Of a DNA stretch of 64,000 bases, positions 38,270 through 51,767 are shown piece by piece. The notes beneath the pieces are model-generated. The model was not told the DNA's origin. It was given only the letters and a program-made list of their open reading frames with translations, and did no database searches. The stretch lies in the NCBI GenBank assembly GCA_963930645.1, contig OZ005654.1:39355686-39419685 (forward strand). The letters are read 5' to 3'. Position numbers and translations under genes: made by a program. The stretch's first letter is position 1; every line of letters starts with the position of its first letter. This DNA is from Salticus scenicus (lineage: Eukaryota; Arthropoda; Arachnida; Araneae; Salticidae).

Positions 38270-38396
38270 AATTCCCTTTTTATTTTACGTTGTACACGAT
38301 TTAGCAAAGGGCAGTTTAATTTAAATGGCTTAAAAATCGGAGAAAAGCATAGACATTTTTCTGACATATACAACATACTAGTGTTTTTATTTTTGA

Positions 38397-39115
38397 ACAA
38401 TATTGGTGTATTTACATACACGAAAACAAATTTACAAGGAGAATAAAATATTCAATACTAAGAGGATTACTGAAGCGTTTTTTACTTCTCAGCATCAAGG
38501 ATGTTTTTGCACAAAAGCAAATTTACTGGCATAATAAAAAAAATATTCAATACCAAGAGGTTTCAACATCATTTTTTACTTCTCAGCATCAATGGTGCAT
38601 ATGCACAAAAAACAGATTTACAGGCAATCTAAAATATTCGATACCAAGAGGCGTCAGTACTAGCGTTTTAACTTCTCAGCACAGTAATGTCGTATATGCA
38701 CAAAAACAGATTTACAGTCATAGTAAAATATTCAATGCTAAGAAACTTCAATTCTAGCATTTTTTTTTTTTTACTTTTCTGTATCAATGGTATGTATAGG
38801 GAAAATAATAATAATACAGCCACAGTAAAATATTAACACCAAAAGGCGTTAACAGCGTCTGTCCCTTTCTAGCAATAATGGTGTATATACATAAAAGCAG
38901 ATTTACAGGCAGATAAAATATTCGATATCAGGAGGCTACTAGAATTTTTTCCTTCTCACTTCTCAGCAATATTGATGTACATACACAAAAACAAACTTAC
39001 AGGCAGATAAAATATGCGATACCAGGAGGCTTCAACATTAGCGTTTTCCCCTTCTCAGCAATAATGGTATTTGTGCACAAAAACAGATTTACAGGCAAAA
39101 TGAAATATTACGGCG
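38397..39115 (+). repeat. Minisatellite array, about 90-105-bp unit, seven to eight copies
   Basis: The words CAATAATGGTGTATATGCAC, AAAACAGATTTACAGGCA, TAAAATATTCGATACCAAGAGG and CTTCAACATTAGCG, then a T-run and CTTCTCAGCA, recur in the same order. The AAAATATTC-type words lie near 38,446, 38,550, 38,629, 38,725, 38,827, 38,915 and 39,007. Copies differ by substitutions and small indels, so the array is old. It starts about 130 bases after the SINE pair. No coding role is evident. Confidence 0.75.
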
Positions 39116-41245
39116 TTTAGTATAATGGTTCGCAAATATTACTAAACACGAATTTGTGAGTGTGATGAAAAAGGCTAAAAGCACAGTAACAATAAATATG
39201 CAGTAACATAAATGAGTACTAACTTTCTATTAGGATGTTTGTATAAGTTCATGTTAAAGATAGAATTTCTATATCAGAAGGGAATGTATCGTAATTTAAC
39301 TGCTTTGTTCATTCCTTTTCTTCTAATATTTGTTTCTGCTGTTATTTTTTATTACTCTGAAACGAAAATAATTTAATAATGTCATCACAATTTTTATAAA
39401 ATTGTGTTTGCCATCAATATCTGAACAAGGAGGATTTTCACGAAAAGAGGCTTGTAATTTTACACATAGTACCACTATCGAGGGTGTTTGTGTTCAGGGT
39501 TTACCCCTGATTTCAGGGTTTTTATTCTAACCCATCTGTGTTTTCATATTTCCTATAAAGTTATTTTTTCTTTCATTGGTTGTTCATTTGTTATGCAGGT
39601 GATATGTGAATGTAATGTGAAAGGATTGAGGGCTTCTGGCCTAAATAGTTCGAGTATTATTTGATATTTTGTTTTTTTTTCTAATTTGAAGCTCTAATTT
39701 TCAGGGTTTTTACCTTTGAGTCACTATCACCCCTGCACTATTGATCAAGAGCTCGATGGCCATGCAAAAACTTTTTCAAATAGGATCGTCACATGTTGAA
39801 TTTTATAACGAAGGCTAAGTCTAGAAAAATAAGTTATTATTTTAGTTTTATGCATTTTACTGCCCCCCCCCCCCATTTATTATTATTTCTTTTTTGTTGT
39901 TATTTTCTTAATCTCCAGAAAGTATCTTTATTTGATACTTCATGACAAGTTCTTAATTGTTGGAAAACATAGTCTTTGACCTATTTAAAACTAGTTATGA
40001 AGTTCCACTAAAGCCTTTAAAGGCAAAATTACGACATAGACACTTAGCACTGCACAGAGATGTCGTAATTTTTCTCCCAACAAAACTTAAGCTCTTCCTC
40101 CCGCATTATTTATGGGCGAACCCAATTATCTGATATTTTTTTCAACTGCTATTGGATGTGTCCTCATTTTTTTTTCTTTCGTCGTTTGAAAATTTTCGAA
40201 ACCTCTCCTTTCTTGGGACGTTCTACAGAATCTAGGTTTCTGTATCGTCCCCTACGGGTATGGTCCATCGGCGTGTGACGTCGCAACCCTCTTACGACAT
40301 TTCGTTTTTCGAACTCATCCCTTACTGGAACTGATAGTTCGTTCTGGACTGATGATCTTTTTGAATGTTCGATGCAATTGTTCCACAGGTTACTTACTCT
40401 CTCTCGAGCGCCATTTATAATCTTTTATCCTCCTGATTGGATGTGTGCCTTCAGAAAAAAGTATCCGCCATCTTGTTTTTCTTCTCTCTCTACATTTTTG
40501 TTGTCCTTAATTTTGTTATTTCGCGAAGTCGCGTTCTCAAATACTAAAAGATTAAAGCTCCTATCATGGATTAATATTAAATTCACTGGAGATTTTTTTA
40601 AGGTGTAGGATTTCACAATTACTTGTGTGTTTTGTTCTCATTAATGATTTTTATCTTGCGTTACATCAAAAATCCGTATAAGAATGGTAATTTATTTTTA
40701 TTTATCGGTAAGAAATTTTCTCTAATCTGGCTCTTTCGAAGAGGAATTAGCCCGTTTGTAATATCGCAAAGAATTTTAATGCACCTACAAAAATCTTATG
40801 CTGTTCCATACATCTTTATAAAGAAGAAAGTTTAAGTGGTGCAGATACATTTGAAAAGTAGATATTAATAATTTAATTTAATTATTGCTAAACTTCTGGG
40901 AATGAAACTCGTTTTTTCTTATACCAGTTTTGGAATCGCTTGATTCGGTAATATACTTTTTTTTTTTTTTTTTCTTCATCCAAATTAATTTTTCTAATCT
41001 TAAAAAAGAAAGAAAGAAAAGAAAAGTCATGTCTAAAAGTAACCTAACAAGGAATAAGCGAATGTTTCTTACAAAAGATAAACGTTGGGATACTAGCAAT
41101 GAAAGATGGAGATTTCAGTAATGATTTTATTAGAAAAAGAAATATTACAGAAAAAAAGAAAGAAAAATCCTACATCACGCATGTATTACAAAACACTTTC
41201 AACATTGTGGGATAGAGTTAGGCGAAAATGCTAGTGTGCCACTAA

Positions 41246-41445
41246 CATAGATGCCAACATTTTAATTTATTCCGGAGTATTTTTAGCCCCGCCTATTTTT
41301 TTTCATAGCATTTTTTCTTTTAAGGATATTTTTTCTTATTTTATCGAAGTTATATATCGGGAAAAATTTTTCTATAAATAATGTGATGCGAAATAAAGGC
41401 TACTAAAAGTACTCCGGAATAAATTAAAATATTAGCGTCTATGCA
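41246..41445. mobile_element. Short MITE with about 35-bp inverted repeats
   Basis: CATAGATGCCAACATTTTAA at the left and, inverted, CATAGACGCTAATATTTTAA at the right continue through TTTATTCCGGAGTA. CACTAA occurs just outside both ends, but offset by one base, so the target duplication is uncertain. The interior is A+T-rich and non-coding. Confidence 0.6.
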
Positions 41446-41547
41446 CTAAATGTTTGGAAGAATTTTAGTTAAAAGGAGAAAACATGCAAGAGATGAGTAT
41501 GTGGTCATGTAGTTGTCATTGTGGGCTAAATTAATTGTATTATAACA

Positions 41548-41745
41548 GGGGTGAAAGTTTTCCAGGGGGGAGGGGGTGTAAACTCCTGAATAGGGTTTTT
41601 GAAAATTTTGTTGTCTCTGAGTTTTATATTAAATTATTTTGTTTTTATTAAAATTTCTCATTTTGAATGTTTAAATTGCCATATAATGTACTAAAATTTC
41701 TTCAGATATCATTTACTGTAGCTGTCAATAAATACTTTTTAAATA
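41548..41745 (+). repeat. Interspersed repeat, CAGGGGTGAAA family, copy 2
   Basis: It starts CAGGGGTGAAAGTTTTCCAG and tracks the copy at 1,781-1,960 through TTAAATTATTTTGTTTTTAT, TCTCATTTTGAATGTTTAA and CAATAAATACTTTTTAAATA. A G-rich insertion (41,565-41,578) interrupts the 5' part. Confidence 0.5.
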
Positions 41746-43759
41746 GCCACTTGATGTATCATTATAAGCCTTCTATTGCCATATATTCTGTGTGAAAGTG
41801 AGTAATTTTTTAAAACAAGGAACATACAGCTGAAAATGACAAATAAATAAATAATCTGAATAGAAATTTCTGTACAGTAAATAAATAAATTAGTTCATTT
41901 CCCAACAATAGACATCCAGTATCCTGGAACCATCATAAGAATAATTTCATATAATATGTCGTTTATGTTTATTTTTTGTACTGCGTGTATGTTTATTAAT
42001 AGTTAGTTTCTCCCACATACGAATATTTTGGCGCTTTGCCATTTCCTAATATAATTTTCTTATACAGAAGTTCCAGTTTTTCTCATTCAGTTTTGAAACA
42101 ATGAAATAATTTCAGATGAATAAACAAAATAACCGCATAATACAAATGATAAGAATTAGCTAACGGAAGAAACGATACTTGCTAATGAAAAGTAAATGAC
42201 TTTTTCCAAAATGCATTGTTAATGTTTTGTTTTATTTTTTCTTAATTTTTATTTTGAATATTTTTTCTCTAATTTGTTTGATATGTACTTACTTTTCCTG
42301 TAAATCCGTTACCGTGCATGGATACTCTTGAAGTGGGGAAAATGGAAATTGAAACTTTCACCACGCCTCGTACTCGATTTGCGAATTTTGCACGTAGCCT
42401 TGGAATTCTGAACTTTTAACATTTGCCCCCTCCCCTTCTTCTTCTTCTTCTTCTTTTCTTTTCTTTTTTTTTTTAAGTACCAGTTATAATCTACATGGTA
42501 GAATTTTATTAATACAATCAATTGCGTATATTGAGATTCTAAAATAAAAGTTTTGGGGAAACAATGTTTTATGGAATTCTGTAATCTTTCAAATGGGCTT
42601 TGGTTTGAATAGTATAACTTCACTTATTCAGTAGTTTGTCAGGTTTTTTTTTTTTTTTTTAAGTTTAATTGCTACTTAACAAGTAAAAAACAAATATATA
42701 AAATAAAATAAATAAAGTCCCCCCCCCTATATCGTAAAAAAAAAAAAAAAAAAAACTGATATGATTCTTAATCTCTTCTTATCTAGGAGTTTCAGATTAT
42801 TTATTATTTTCTCAAATTATTGTGCAGTGCCCAACCAATTCTGCCTAAAATAAGCCTTACGGTTTTGAAGCTAATTCAGTGGCAACAAAAGAGGTAGCTA
42901 AATATTTTTTTTTTAAGAAAAGTCGCCATCGATAACTATTACAGGGTTCACAGCCGTCCCTATTTTTATTATAATCGTCTGTAGTACATATCTTCGAAAG
43001 ACTAATACAAAGATTGCTATATATAAAAAGTTATATTCAAAATAGTGACTGCTGACGACCCTGCTATTATTATCATTTAAGATGTATTATAAATTATAGA
43101 AAGATTAATCGATCGAATCGTTGACCCTTTAATCTACCAATTTCATGCATTTAAGCTTAAAATTGCCACTTGTACGTTAGAAACAGACTTAGCATAGAAA
43201 CAGACTTGTAAACATCTGATCTTTTAAATTAAAATAGTACAGAGAATTTATTCTACAACATTGCAAATTTCGAAGATTAGATTAGGTTTTTTGGGGTTTG
43301 GGGCTTAAGTATCGATATTGTGGAACATGGTAATGTCTTTTTGAATGACCATGTTGAATTTTTTCCTTAAATTTAAAAATTTTAAAAACCTACAAATGCA
43401 TTTCTATATCAGGGATATGCACTCTCACCACCTTCTATGGATAAAGAGATTTATCTATAGGAGGTGGAGACCCCTCCCTTTATTCACTGTAAAATCCCAT
43501 GGAAGGTCAGTCCCTTCGTGTACCCAAACATAGGTTTCTGAACTTTAGAATAGACAAACGGATATGTAATTTCCGTATCCGACCATTAAAATGTGTCTCT
43601 TGCAAATGACCGGTGCACCGTAAAACAATAGGCTGCTTATTCTCTGCCTGCATGTTCTCGATTTACCGATGACCAGGGTTCTGAACAACAGAAGCAGCGA
43701 TGTGTAAAAAAATTCTGTTTTATTATTCAAACTTGGCCGATCCTAGATTTTTTTTCTTC

Positions 43760-43761
43760 TT

Positions 43762-43802
<41 letters not shown>
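43760..43802. repeat. (CT)n(GT)n microsatellite
   Basis: A CT run followed by a short GT run. A related GA run is at 27,497-27,522, and AAT-type runs are at 29,449-29,478, 57,249-57,270 and 57,519-57,543. Confidence 0.9.
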
Positions 43803-44685
43803 TTTGTTTTTTATACTTTTTGTTTTTCGCCCTTTGTTTTTATTTTTTATTTGTTAATCTGTTTCCCAGCTTTAGTTACGTTCACCTTTCTGATAGTTGC
43901 GATTTATTTTTAATAAAAAAAAAAAAAAAAATACCCTTGTTTAAGAAATAAATTTTAGTTAATTCAGTTATCTATTGTCGAATAAAAAAAGGAAGAAAAT
44001 AGGGGTGCTGGTGGTAAGGTATCCGCGCACTTACTTGGAAATTAACTTTTAATTAATTTAAAGAAATATTGTAGATTTATTTATTTATTTATTTATTTTC
44101 AATGGGGTCGTGATTTCTGTTTATACATATTTATACGAACATTCTAAAGTAACAATCTTAATTAAATTCTCTAACACGAAGTAAATTATATAATTTCGAT
44201 TTTATTTTCCCTAGCTTTTACAGAAATTCCGTGATGCATCCAAAATTCATCTTTGAAATTAGGATCTTAATCCTAGTCATTTCGATCTGTATACTAATTG
44301 GCATTTTCAGTGCAGCATCTTAGATAATTTCTTTCAAATAGTCGATGAGTTTTTTTTTTTTTTTAATCTAAAACCTATCATTTCACGAGAACTGAAATCA
44401 GGTTGGAAAACTTGTGTAATTGAACCATTTTTCTCCAATGTCAACTCAATAAATGAAATCCCTATCATTTTCTTTACTGCATGAGCGACCCATTAAATTT
44501 GTCGTTTAATTCTAAGAGTGGTTTCAAAACGAGTACCTCACGGTAGTTGATTTTCAACTGCTAAATTTAGTTTCGAATTAAAATTCTGGGAAGTAGTGTA
44601 TCTAGCGAGAATCAACAAAATATCTTTAATTTGATCGATTCCTTACTCTGTATATAGATAATACTGCACTTGTGTTTAACATTAT

Positions 44686-44717
<32 letters not shown>

Positions 44718-46839
44718 GGGGGGGGGGGGGGTGGGGGGGGAGAAAGAGAGAGAGATCTAGCTTAAAAATGTTATTTATTTAGAATTAGTAATATAATAAA
44801 GAATTATTAAATAAAAATAAAGAATATCAACATTGGAAATTAACATTATATTTTGCAAAACCACGCAACAGTTGTTTCGGATCGAAATAATTAAACAAAA
44901 GGGTCGAAACATTCCTACATTTTTACTTGCGTGTTATTATTTTGTCACCAGTATTTCAGTGCAGTAAATTTTTAAATAATATTCTAACATTAGACCCTTC
45001 AAGAAAAACTTCCTTCACAAAATATTGTTCCCTGCTAAACACGACCCTTCCTGAGGCGAAAAAATCTATATAATATTTCTCTAACGTGGACCAGTTACGA
45101 TTATATTTTGTAGAAACGAGACAGTGACAGTAAAATACGCGAGGATTAAAAAAAAAAAAAGTAAGCAATGTTTAAGCACGCGGTAAAAAAAAAAAAAAAA
45201 AAAAGAATGGCGTCATTTGTCTCATAAGGTAATTTTATAGAAAAGTTTATTTTTTAAATTTGCATCTTTACAATCTTTGCAAGCATCGTTTTAAACCTAG
45301 CAATACGTTAAGGATATATATATCTATCTATATATATATATGAACTTTTGTGTCATAAATTGACTAATAAACACAACAATAAGAAGTATAATTAAAATAC
45401 GTACTAAGTGTTTTTTTTTTTTTAATTATGCCAAAATGTATAAATTAAAAGGCATCGCCCACATGGCACCAAAAATTTAAAAGTCGTCATAGGGGTCCTT
45501 TACTAAAGCTGTGTCCTGCCTGAGGAAGTATAAAAACTGGATAGTCAAACATGAATTTTATTTTGAAAATTTTCTTTGAATAATTTTGGGTTAACTATCA
45601 TTAGCGTGTATATATATATATATATATATAATAAAATAAATAAATAATAATTTGGCTTTTGATGAATTAAAATTTATATTGGGTGGTGAAATTGGTATGA
45701 GACTTATAAATTTCAAATTTTAAAAGTAAATAAAAAAAAAAAAAGAAAGAAAGAAAGAAAGAAACTGCGAAAATTTTGCAAGGGTTTGCTAGTAAATAAA
45801 TAAGACTAAGTAAACACGTTACCTTTTTTTTTTTTTTTTTTTTTTTTTTACCAAAATTCATTAAAATAAATTAATATTTAAAATTGGACAAGAATGTCTA
45901 TCCTTTTACGTATGAAATTAGCCATTTGTGCTTGATATTTGAATGATAGCACCTTAAAATTTCATTCGTCTAGGGAGGAATAATATTTCATCTTTCTATC
46001 AGAAAGTTTTACGTTGTCAGGTCGAGCAGAGTGAATTGAGAACATCTTTAAAATGCATGCGTGCTTTCAGGGGCTTTCATAACAAAGGTCAGTTTTCCTA
46101 CCTACCACTGCGATAACTATTTTATGAAATAAACTTTGTTCTGCGGGAGCGTGATCGATAAGCCTGTCTTCTCTTCCAGTGACCTTTGCTGGAGTTTGGG
46201 AAAGATAACGCAAAATGTACAAATACAACTGTTCCAGAACATTATCTGAGATTTTTCTTTTCTTTTCTTTTTTTTTTTTTTGTTCTTGTTCTGTTTTTAA
46301 AACATTATTTTTTATATCCGTTTTCACTCTGTTTGCAACATTTGTTACGAGTGGTAGATTTATTTATTTTTTATTTACTTCGGAATTGGATATCGGAGCA
46401 GTAAGCGAATCATTAAAGATAATTTTACCTTTTTTTTAACAGTCCAAAAAATAAATAATAAATAAAAATAAAATAAAATAAAAGCGATGTCACCATGGTG
46501 TGATGCGACAAAGATAACAATAAAAGAAATGTGCCGAATTAAAATAAATCACGAGAGGAAATGATAATAAAATAAACAAACACACAGGTAATAACATTGT
46601 ATATTTCTTACAATACATTCATCACATACATTTTAAAAATAGGTTTCTCACTGTAAATTAAACTTTGTTTAAAACAAAAATAATAATAATAATGATAAGT
46701 TAAGGGAAAAAAAAAAAAAAAACTTTTTTTCCCCCTTTTTTTTATTAATTGAAAAATATCATATATTATGGTAGTAAAAAGAACTTTTAAAAGTTGATGA
46801 ATAAGAGACTCTATAAGTAAACACCATAAATTACGAAAA

Positions 46840-46890
46840 TTCCCAACGATTGTTTCGGGTCGGAATTAGTGAACACGACCATCAGGGGAA
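46840..46890 (-). ncRNA. Decayed hammerhead-like motif
   Basis: On the minus strand TTCCC, CTGATGG, a GGTCG/CGACC helix, CGAAAC, and then GGGAA appear in order. Helix I (TTCCC/GGGAA) and helix II pair with sequences different from those at 27,071-27,113. The invariant A after CTGATG is lost, so it is probably inactive. Confidence 0.3.
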
Positions 46891-48145
46891 GAAAGTAATC
46901 ACAAGAAAAGTTTTGACAATTTATTATATTTGCTTTACAAAGATTTTATCCATCATGTAATAATTTTTTTTTTTCCCTTCTTCTTCTTCTTAAAAATAAT
47001 ATAGAACAGTTTTTCTCTGTTTTCTTTCGCTTTTGAAAGTTTTTATGTTCTCCGTGATCTTGAATTTTCAAAGTTCGGATACTTAATAAAATTCTGGAGT
47101 GTTTCACTTCAGTGCTGCATATATAATGCGATTTTCATCGCATCAATATCAGAAAAATATTTTTGAAAGGGAAAAAAATAATTTTAGATAATTCTGATTA
47201 AAAAAAAAAAAAAACACTTAGCTAACGAAATTGATAAAAAGTTTACCTGTTTTATTAAACTTTAAAAAGCTGTTTTACACACACATAAGTACATTCTATA
47301 AAAATCGAATTGACAACCTCTAAATTAATATATATATATAATTTCTAAGCAACCGATATTGCTTTTTATATTTTCAAGGGCGTAAAAATAATCCTAATAG
47401 ATATTATATTATATTATTTAATAATCAAATGTTAGCCAAAAATAGCTAATTGTGTAAAACTGTGAAAACTGAATTTTAAATCCAAATGCAAAGCAAGATA
47501 AATTTTTAGTTTCGATATGTGCGTGCACATTCAAACCATTAAATTAACTTTAGTCTATTTTCTTTTCTTTATTTTTTCCTTTATTTTTTTATTTTATTTT
47601 ATTTTTTTATTTTTTATTTTTTTTTTTTTTGTTAATAACATCAAATTCTAAGCATATAAACTTATATATATTGTTAGGATTTTATTCATTTCACACTTAA
47701 AACATCCCCCCGAGGGGGAGAGATTTTTTTTTTTTTTTTTTTTTTAATCTTTAAAATTCTGCCTAATTGTTTAAAATATCTACAATCATTTCACACTTTA
47801 CCCAAAATGTATAAATTCTTTGATTACAGGTATTGTAAACGATTAACATTTCCACGTAGTTGTAAAATACTTGCATAACTAACTCCAATAATAAATGTTT
47901 GTTTTTGATGAAATTTTTCCTTTGGAACACAATGGTTTCCTCTTATTATGCTGACAATTCGCAAGTTGATTGGTTATATCCATCATCAATACTTTTTTTT
48001 TTTTTTTTTTTTTTTAATCGATAGGTGTGCCATTTTTTATTATATTCGAAATACTAAAAAAAAAAAAATTTCGCTTTATCTTATTGCATTAAATTATGTA
48101 ATATTAGAGCAAGAATTGGTAGATAATTTGCATCCATTAAAGATA

Positions 48146-48176
<31 letters not shown>

Positions 48177-49534
48177 TTCTAGTAAACCTAAATAAACTGT
48201 ATTTGAGTTTCAAAGCTTCCAAAAAATATGACAGACAGACGATCCGAAGTCGTATACACTTTTCTACTTTGTTGCAAAGTGTTGCGAAAATATAATAAAA
48301 ATTGCAGTAAGTGCCCTGTAATTTATCAGTAATTTACCTAGAAATGATATTGTTTACTAATTTGCATTTCCATTGATTTATTTTTCTCCCGGTATGTTGG
48401 GGGAAGGGGGGAGGGAAATAGAATCGCTATGAATAAATCAAAATATGAAGCAAAACATATAGTTTGTAAAAGTAATGCTTTAGCGCACTCAAATCCTACA
48501 GATTCATTCACAAACCTGAATTTCATAATGAACTCTGCTTTTTTTCCTTTTGTTTTTTCCCTCATGTGTTGTAAAAATTGCCATTCATTCTTTCGTCGCA
48601 TGAAAGAAAATAAACCTTCTTCCTATTTTCTCTTTTTGTAGTGTACATATTTTTCTTTCACTAAATTAATTCGTACTTTCAAGTTTATTTACTGACTCTT
48701 ATTTTCATCAACTTTGCGCAATGATTCATCGATCCTAAAGATGAGCTTTTAAAATTTGAAAAGCAAATATTGATTTTTACTGGAGATATTTGGTTTATTT
48801 TTATCCGACAATTGCTCTTGAATGTAGTAGCTAATTTTTGAATGAATGTGTTGTGAAAGTCAACGTAGCTTTTATTTTTAACATTTATTATAATTTATAT
48901 TTGCAGTCAAGGGTTAATTAAACACATTTTAACTGATCGTCATTTTGAAGCTTACATTGTTTGATTTTCATTTAAATATTCAAAGGTTTTGGACTTACCT
49001 CGTTTAGATTGTAAGATAATTAATGATATAATAAAATAAAATATTTATTTGATTCCACTTTGAATATTTCTTGTGAAAAAGGTGAATTGTTATTCAAGAA
49101 AAGGTTAACCATTTAAGAATTTTCTCTTTTAAAAATCTGTTTCACTTATTTTGAGTTGACTTCTCTGTTAATTTAATTTTTCTGCACGCGTGGAATGTAA
49201 TAGTTCTTAATTATTCATTTATGCGAGGAATTTATAACTTTTATGTGCATAACTTCGAGATTTTATTTTTTAAATTGTCAGCCATGGAGTGATAGGCTGA
49301 AACATAGCTAAAATTTTTCTGATGCAATGGAATTTTTAAGTAGCAAACATTCGAGGATTTGATAAGTTTTCGAAATGGATCATTTGGAGAAATGTGTCGT
49401 GTGATAAAAATAGCTTTTCATTATTTGAAGAATGGCATTGCTTTTCTGCACCTTTCATAGGCACTGCTTAACATTGTTGAAAAATGGCAAATGAAAACTT
49501 TGCAATCAAACACCATAAACTGCCAAAGAACACA

Positions 49535-49585
49535 GCAGTTGTTTCAGACTGAAATAATTAAATACAAGCCTTCATCAAGCGGAGG
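49535..49585 (-). ncRNA. Decayed hammerhead-like motif
   Basis: The minus strand shows TTGATGA, an AGGCT/AGTCT helix and GAAACAACTG, with the same downstream words (complement of CACCATAAACTGCC) as the 46,840 copy. The first core base is changed and helix I does not pair, so this is only a relic of the same repeat family. Confidence 0.25.
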
Positions 49586-49639
49586 GGAAAAAAAAAAAAA
49601 AAAAAAAAAAAAAGACTAAAATGTTTCTAATTTAAGACT

Positions 49640-49803
49640 ACACTCCGCGACAAAAAGATAGGAACAAAGGGTTTTTTTTTTTTTTTTTAATTTTTCATAA
49701 AATAACATTATCTAAATTGTGCTGATCATTTATTATCATAACAAAATATTGTCAAATCAAAAACATATTAAATATTTGAATCCTATTCAAAATATTCATA
49801 TTC

Positions 49804-49834
<31 letters not shown>

Positions 49835-50042
49835 TTGTTCCTATCTTTTTGTCGCGGTGTGTAGCCTTAAATTAGAAAAATTTTAGTCTTAAAATTGTTC
49901 TAAATGAGTCTTAAAACAAAAATTAGTCCGGGAATAGTGTTATTTTATGATAATAATAAATGACAAGCACAATTTAGATAATGTTATTTTATGAAAAATC
50001 AAAGAAAAAAACCCTTTGTACCTATCTTTTTGTCGCGGGGTG
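49640..50042. mobile_element. Tc1-like inverted-repeat complex with three copies of one terminus
   Basis: CACTCCGCGACAAAAAGATA at 49,640, and two inverted copies ending near 49,862 and 50,042, share the sequence through AGGxACAAAG. The outer pair also shares TTTTTCATAAAATAACATTA and TATCTAAATTGTGC. Words just outside the first copy (CTAAAATxTTTCTAATTTAAG) recur inverted after the second. This is a foldback structure or a nested insertion. No transposase frame is present. Confidence 0.65.
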
Positions 50043-50279
50043 TAAGTAGGAATGTTGCTTGGAAGCAACGTACCGCGTTCGTGGTGTAACACACTTTATA
50101 AGTAGAAAATTACGTTTTGCACATGCCGATAACATCTCTTTTCTTTTCTTCCTTGGAATAATTATGTACTTATGGTGTTGTGTTGAATTTATATCGTGTT
50201 CATTTTAGTGTGCATACATATAGAGTCGCACTTACACTTATTATTATTATTTTATTAGTCATCAAATTGCGTGATTATT

Positions 50280-50870
50280 GCTCCTCCTTCTGTTCTGGTA
50301 CTGGAAATGCTACAGTATGTCTGAAGTAACGAGGTGAGCGGAAGGGGTACCGAAGATATAATAAATAAAAATTTAGAATGTAAAAAAATATAAATTTATA
50401 TTTTATTTCTGCATATTCGAGGAAATATTTAAAACAAAATAAACCTTAATTGAGTAGTATGAAACCAAAATGACTTATTAGTTCTTCTCGTGACAAATAG
50501 TGCCGCCACCTCAGCAGGCATACCTTAGTTCGTTACCACTGTGATCTGTTATATTTGATCCCCGTTATAAGCTTCTGTTTTCATGTAAACTGACAAAAAG
50601 TGTACTTTAACAGCAAATGAATACTGAAAAATCTCTAATAATATAATATGTACTGTTCACTTTCTTCTCTTTCTGCGATCAAGTTTTGAACACGAAAGAG
50701 AAGAATGGAATGTGTTTTTGTGGAATTTTTATTCTCTTTAATAATGAGTTTCTTCCATTAAGAGAACGAAGCCCTTGCTTTGTTGAAATTTTTTCTTTTT
50801 CTTTTTGCTACTCGTTCTATTCCCGTACTGGGAATGCTACAGTACGTTTAAAGTAACGGGCCACGCCCGA
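50280..50870. repeat. Direct repeat about 530 bp apart beside a CpG-rich segment
   Basis: TACTGGAAATGCTACAGTAT at about 50,297 and TACTGGGAATGCTACAGTAC at about 50,827 start similar stretches of 45-60 bases (both run into GTAACG(A/G)G). After the second copy comes a short, very CpG-rich segment (about 50,858-50,990). It could be an old insertion bounded by direct repeats. Confidence 0.4.
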
Positions 50871-51767
50871 CCGCGCGTGTCCCGAACAAAATTGCGTTGT
50901 CCGGGCAACTACCGAATGTCAACAGAAGCAGGTCAGGGGTCCGGCCAATGTCCGCGCATGCCAGGGTGACCGATTTCCGACCCTACTTTTGATAGGTACT
51001 TCAGAGTTGGTACCATTTGAATGCCCCCTCCCTTCAATTTTTTATTTTTTTATTAATTACGTTTTTTTACAGTCTCTGTTTATAATGCACTCATAGTACT
51101 AGGACAATACACCACTGTTAATTTTATTAGCATATAAAATAAGATTGCTTAAAAGTAAATAAAGGGAAAATGTCACAACTGGAGACAACACTCAATTAAA
51201 CTTTTTGTCGGAGAGGAATTTTTAATTATTATCGCGCATAAAAATGTACAAATATTGAATAAATTCCTTGCTTGACATTTCTATCACCAACATTGTATGC
51301 CAAGTAGAGAGAGAGAGTTCGAAAAGAAAAGCACACATAACTTAAATGAGTTTAATTTACAGCTATAACAAGACTTTTCAAAGAAATATCATTACTAGAA
51401 AAGAAAGACAGAGAAAAACACGAACAAAAAATGCGTTTCAAATTCAAGTTAGTTCAGGTTTTTTTTTTCTTCTAAATAAAACCCTTGAGAAAATTGAGTG
51501 CAGTCTGATCATTTGGGCTTTCTTCATACATGGTAAATATATTTCGTTTCATATGCTCAATGCAACATTAAACTTTTTAATTTATTTTATGGGTTCTTGA
51601 TGATGTGCCCCATCCCCCCTTTTTTTCAATTCCTACTATTAGTTCACACTCTCCCTATATATATTTATATATCTTGTTCAAATTTCCAGTCGTTAATAAA
51701 ATACTTTTTATTCATCTACTGAAGTTCAAATACATTTTTTTAAACTTGTAGTAGATGACACTTGATG

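Noticed and set aside
38397..39115. CRISPR-like array
   Set aside because: Whole units of about 90-105 bases repeat with drift; there is no short conserved repeat with unique spacers, and the DNA is eukaryotic.
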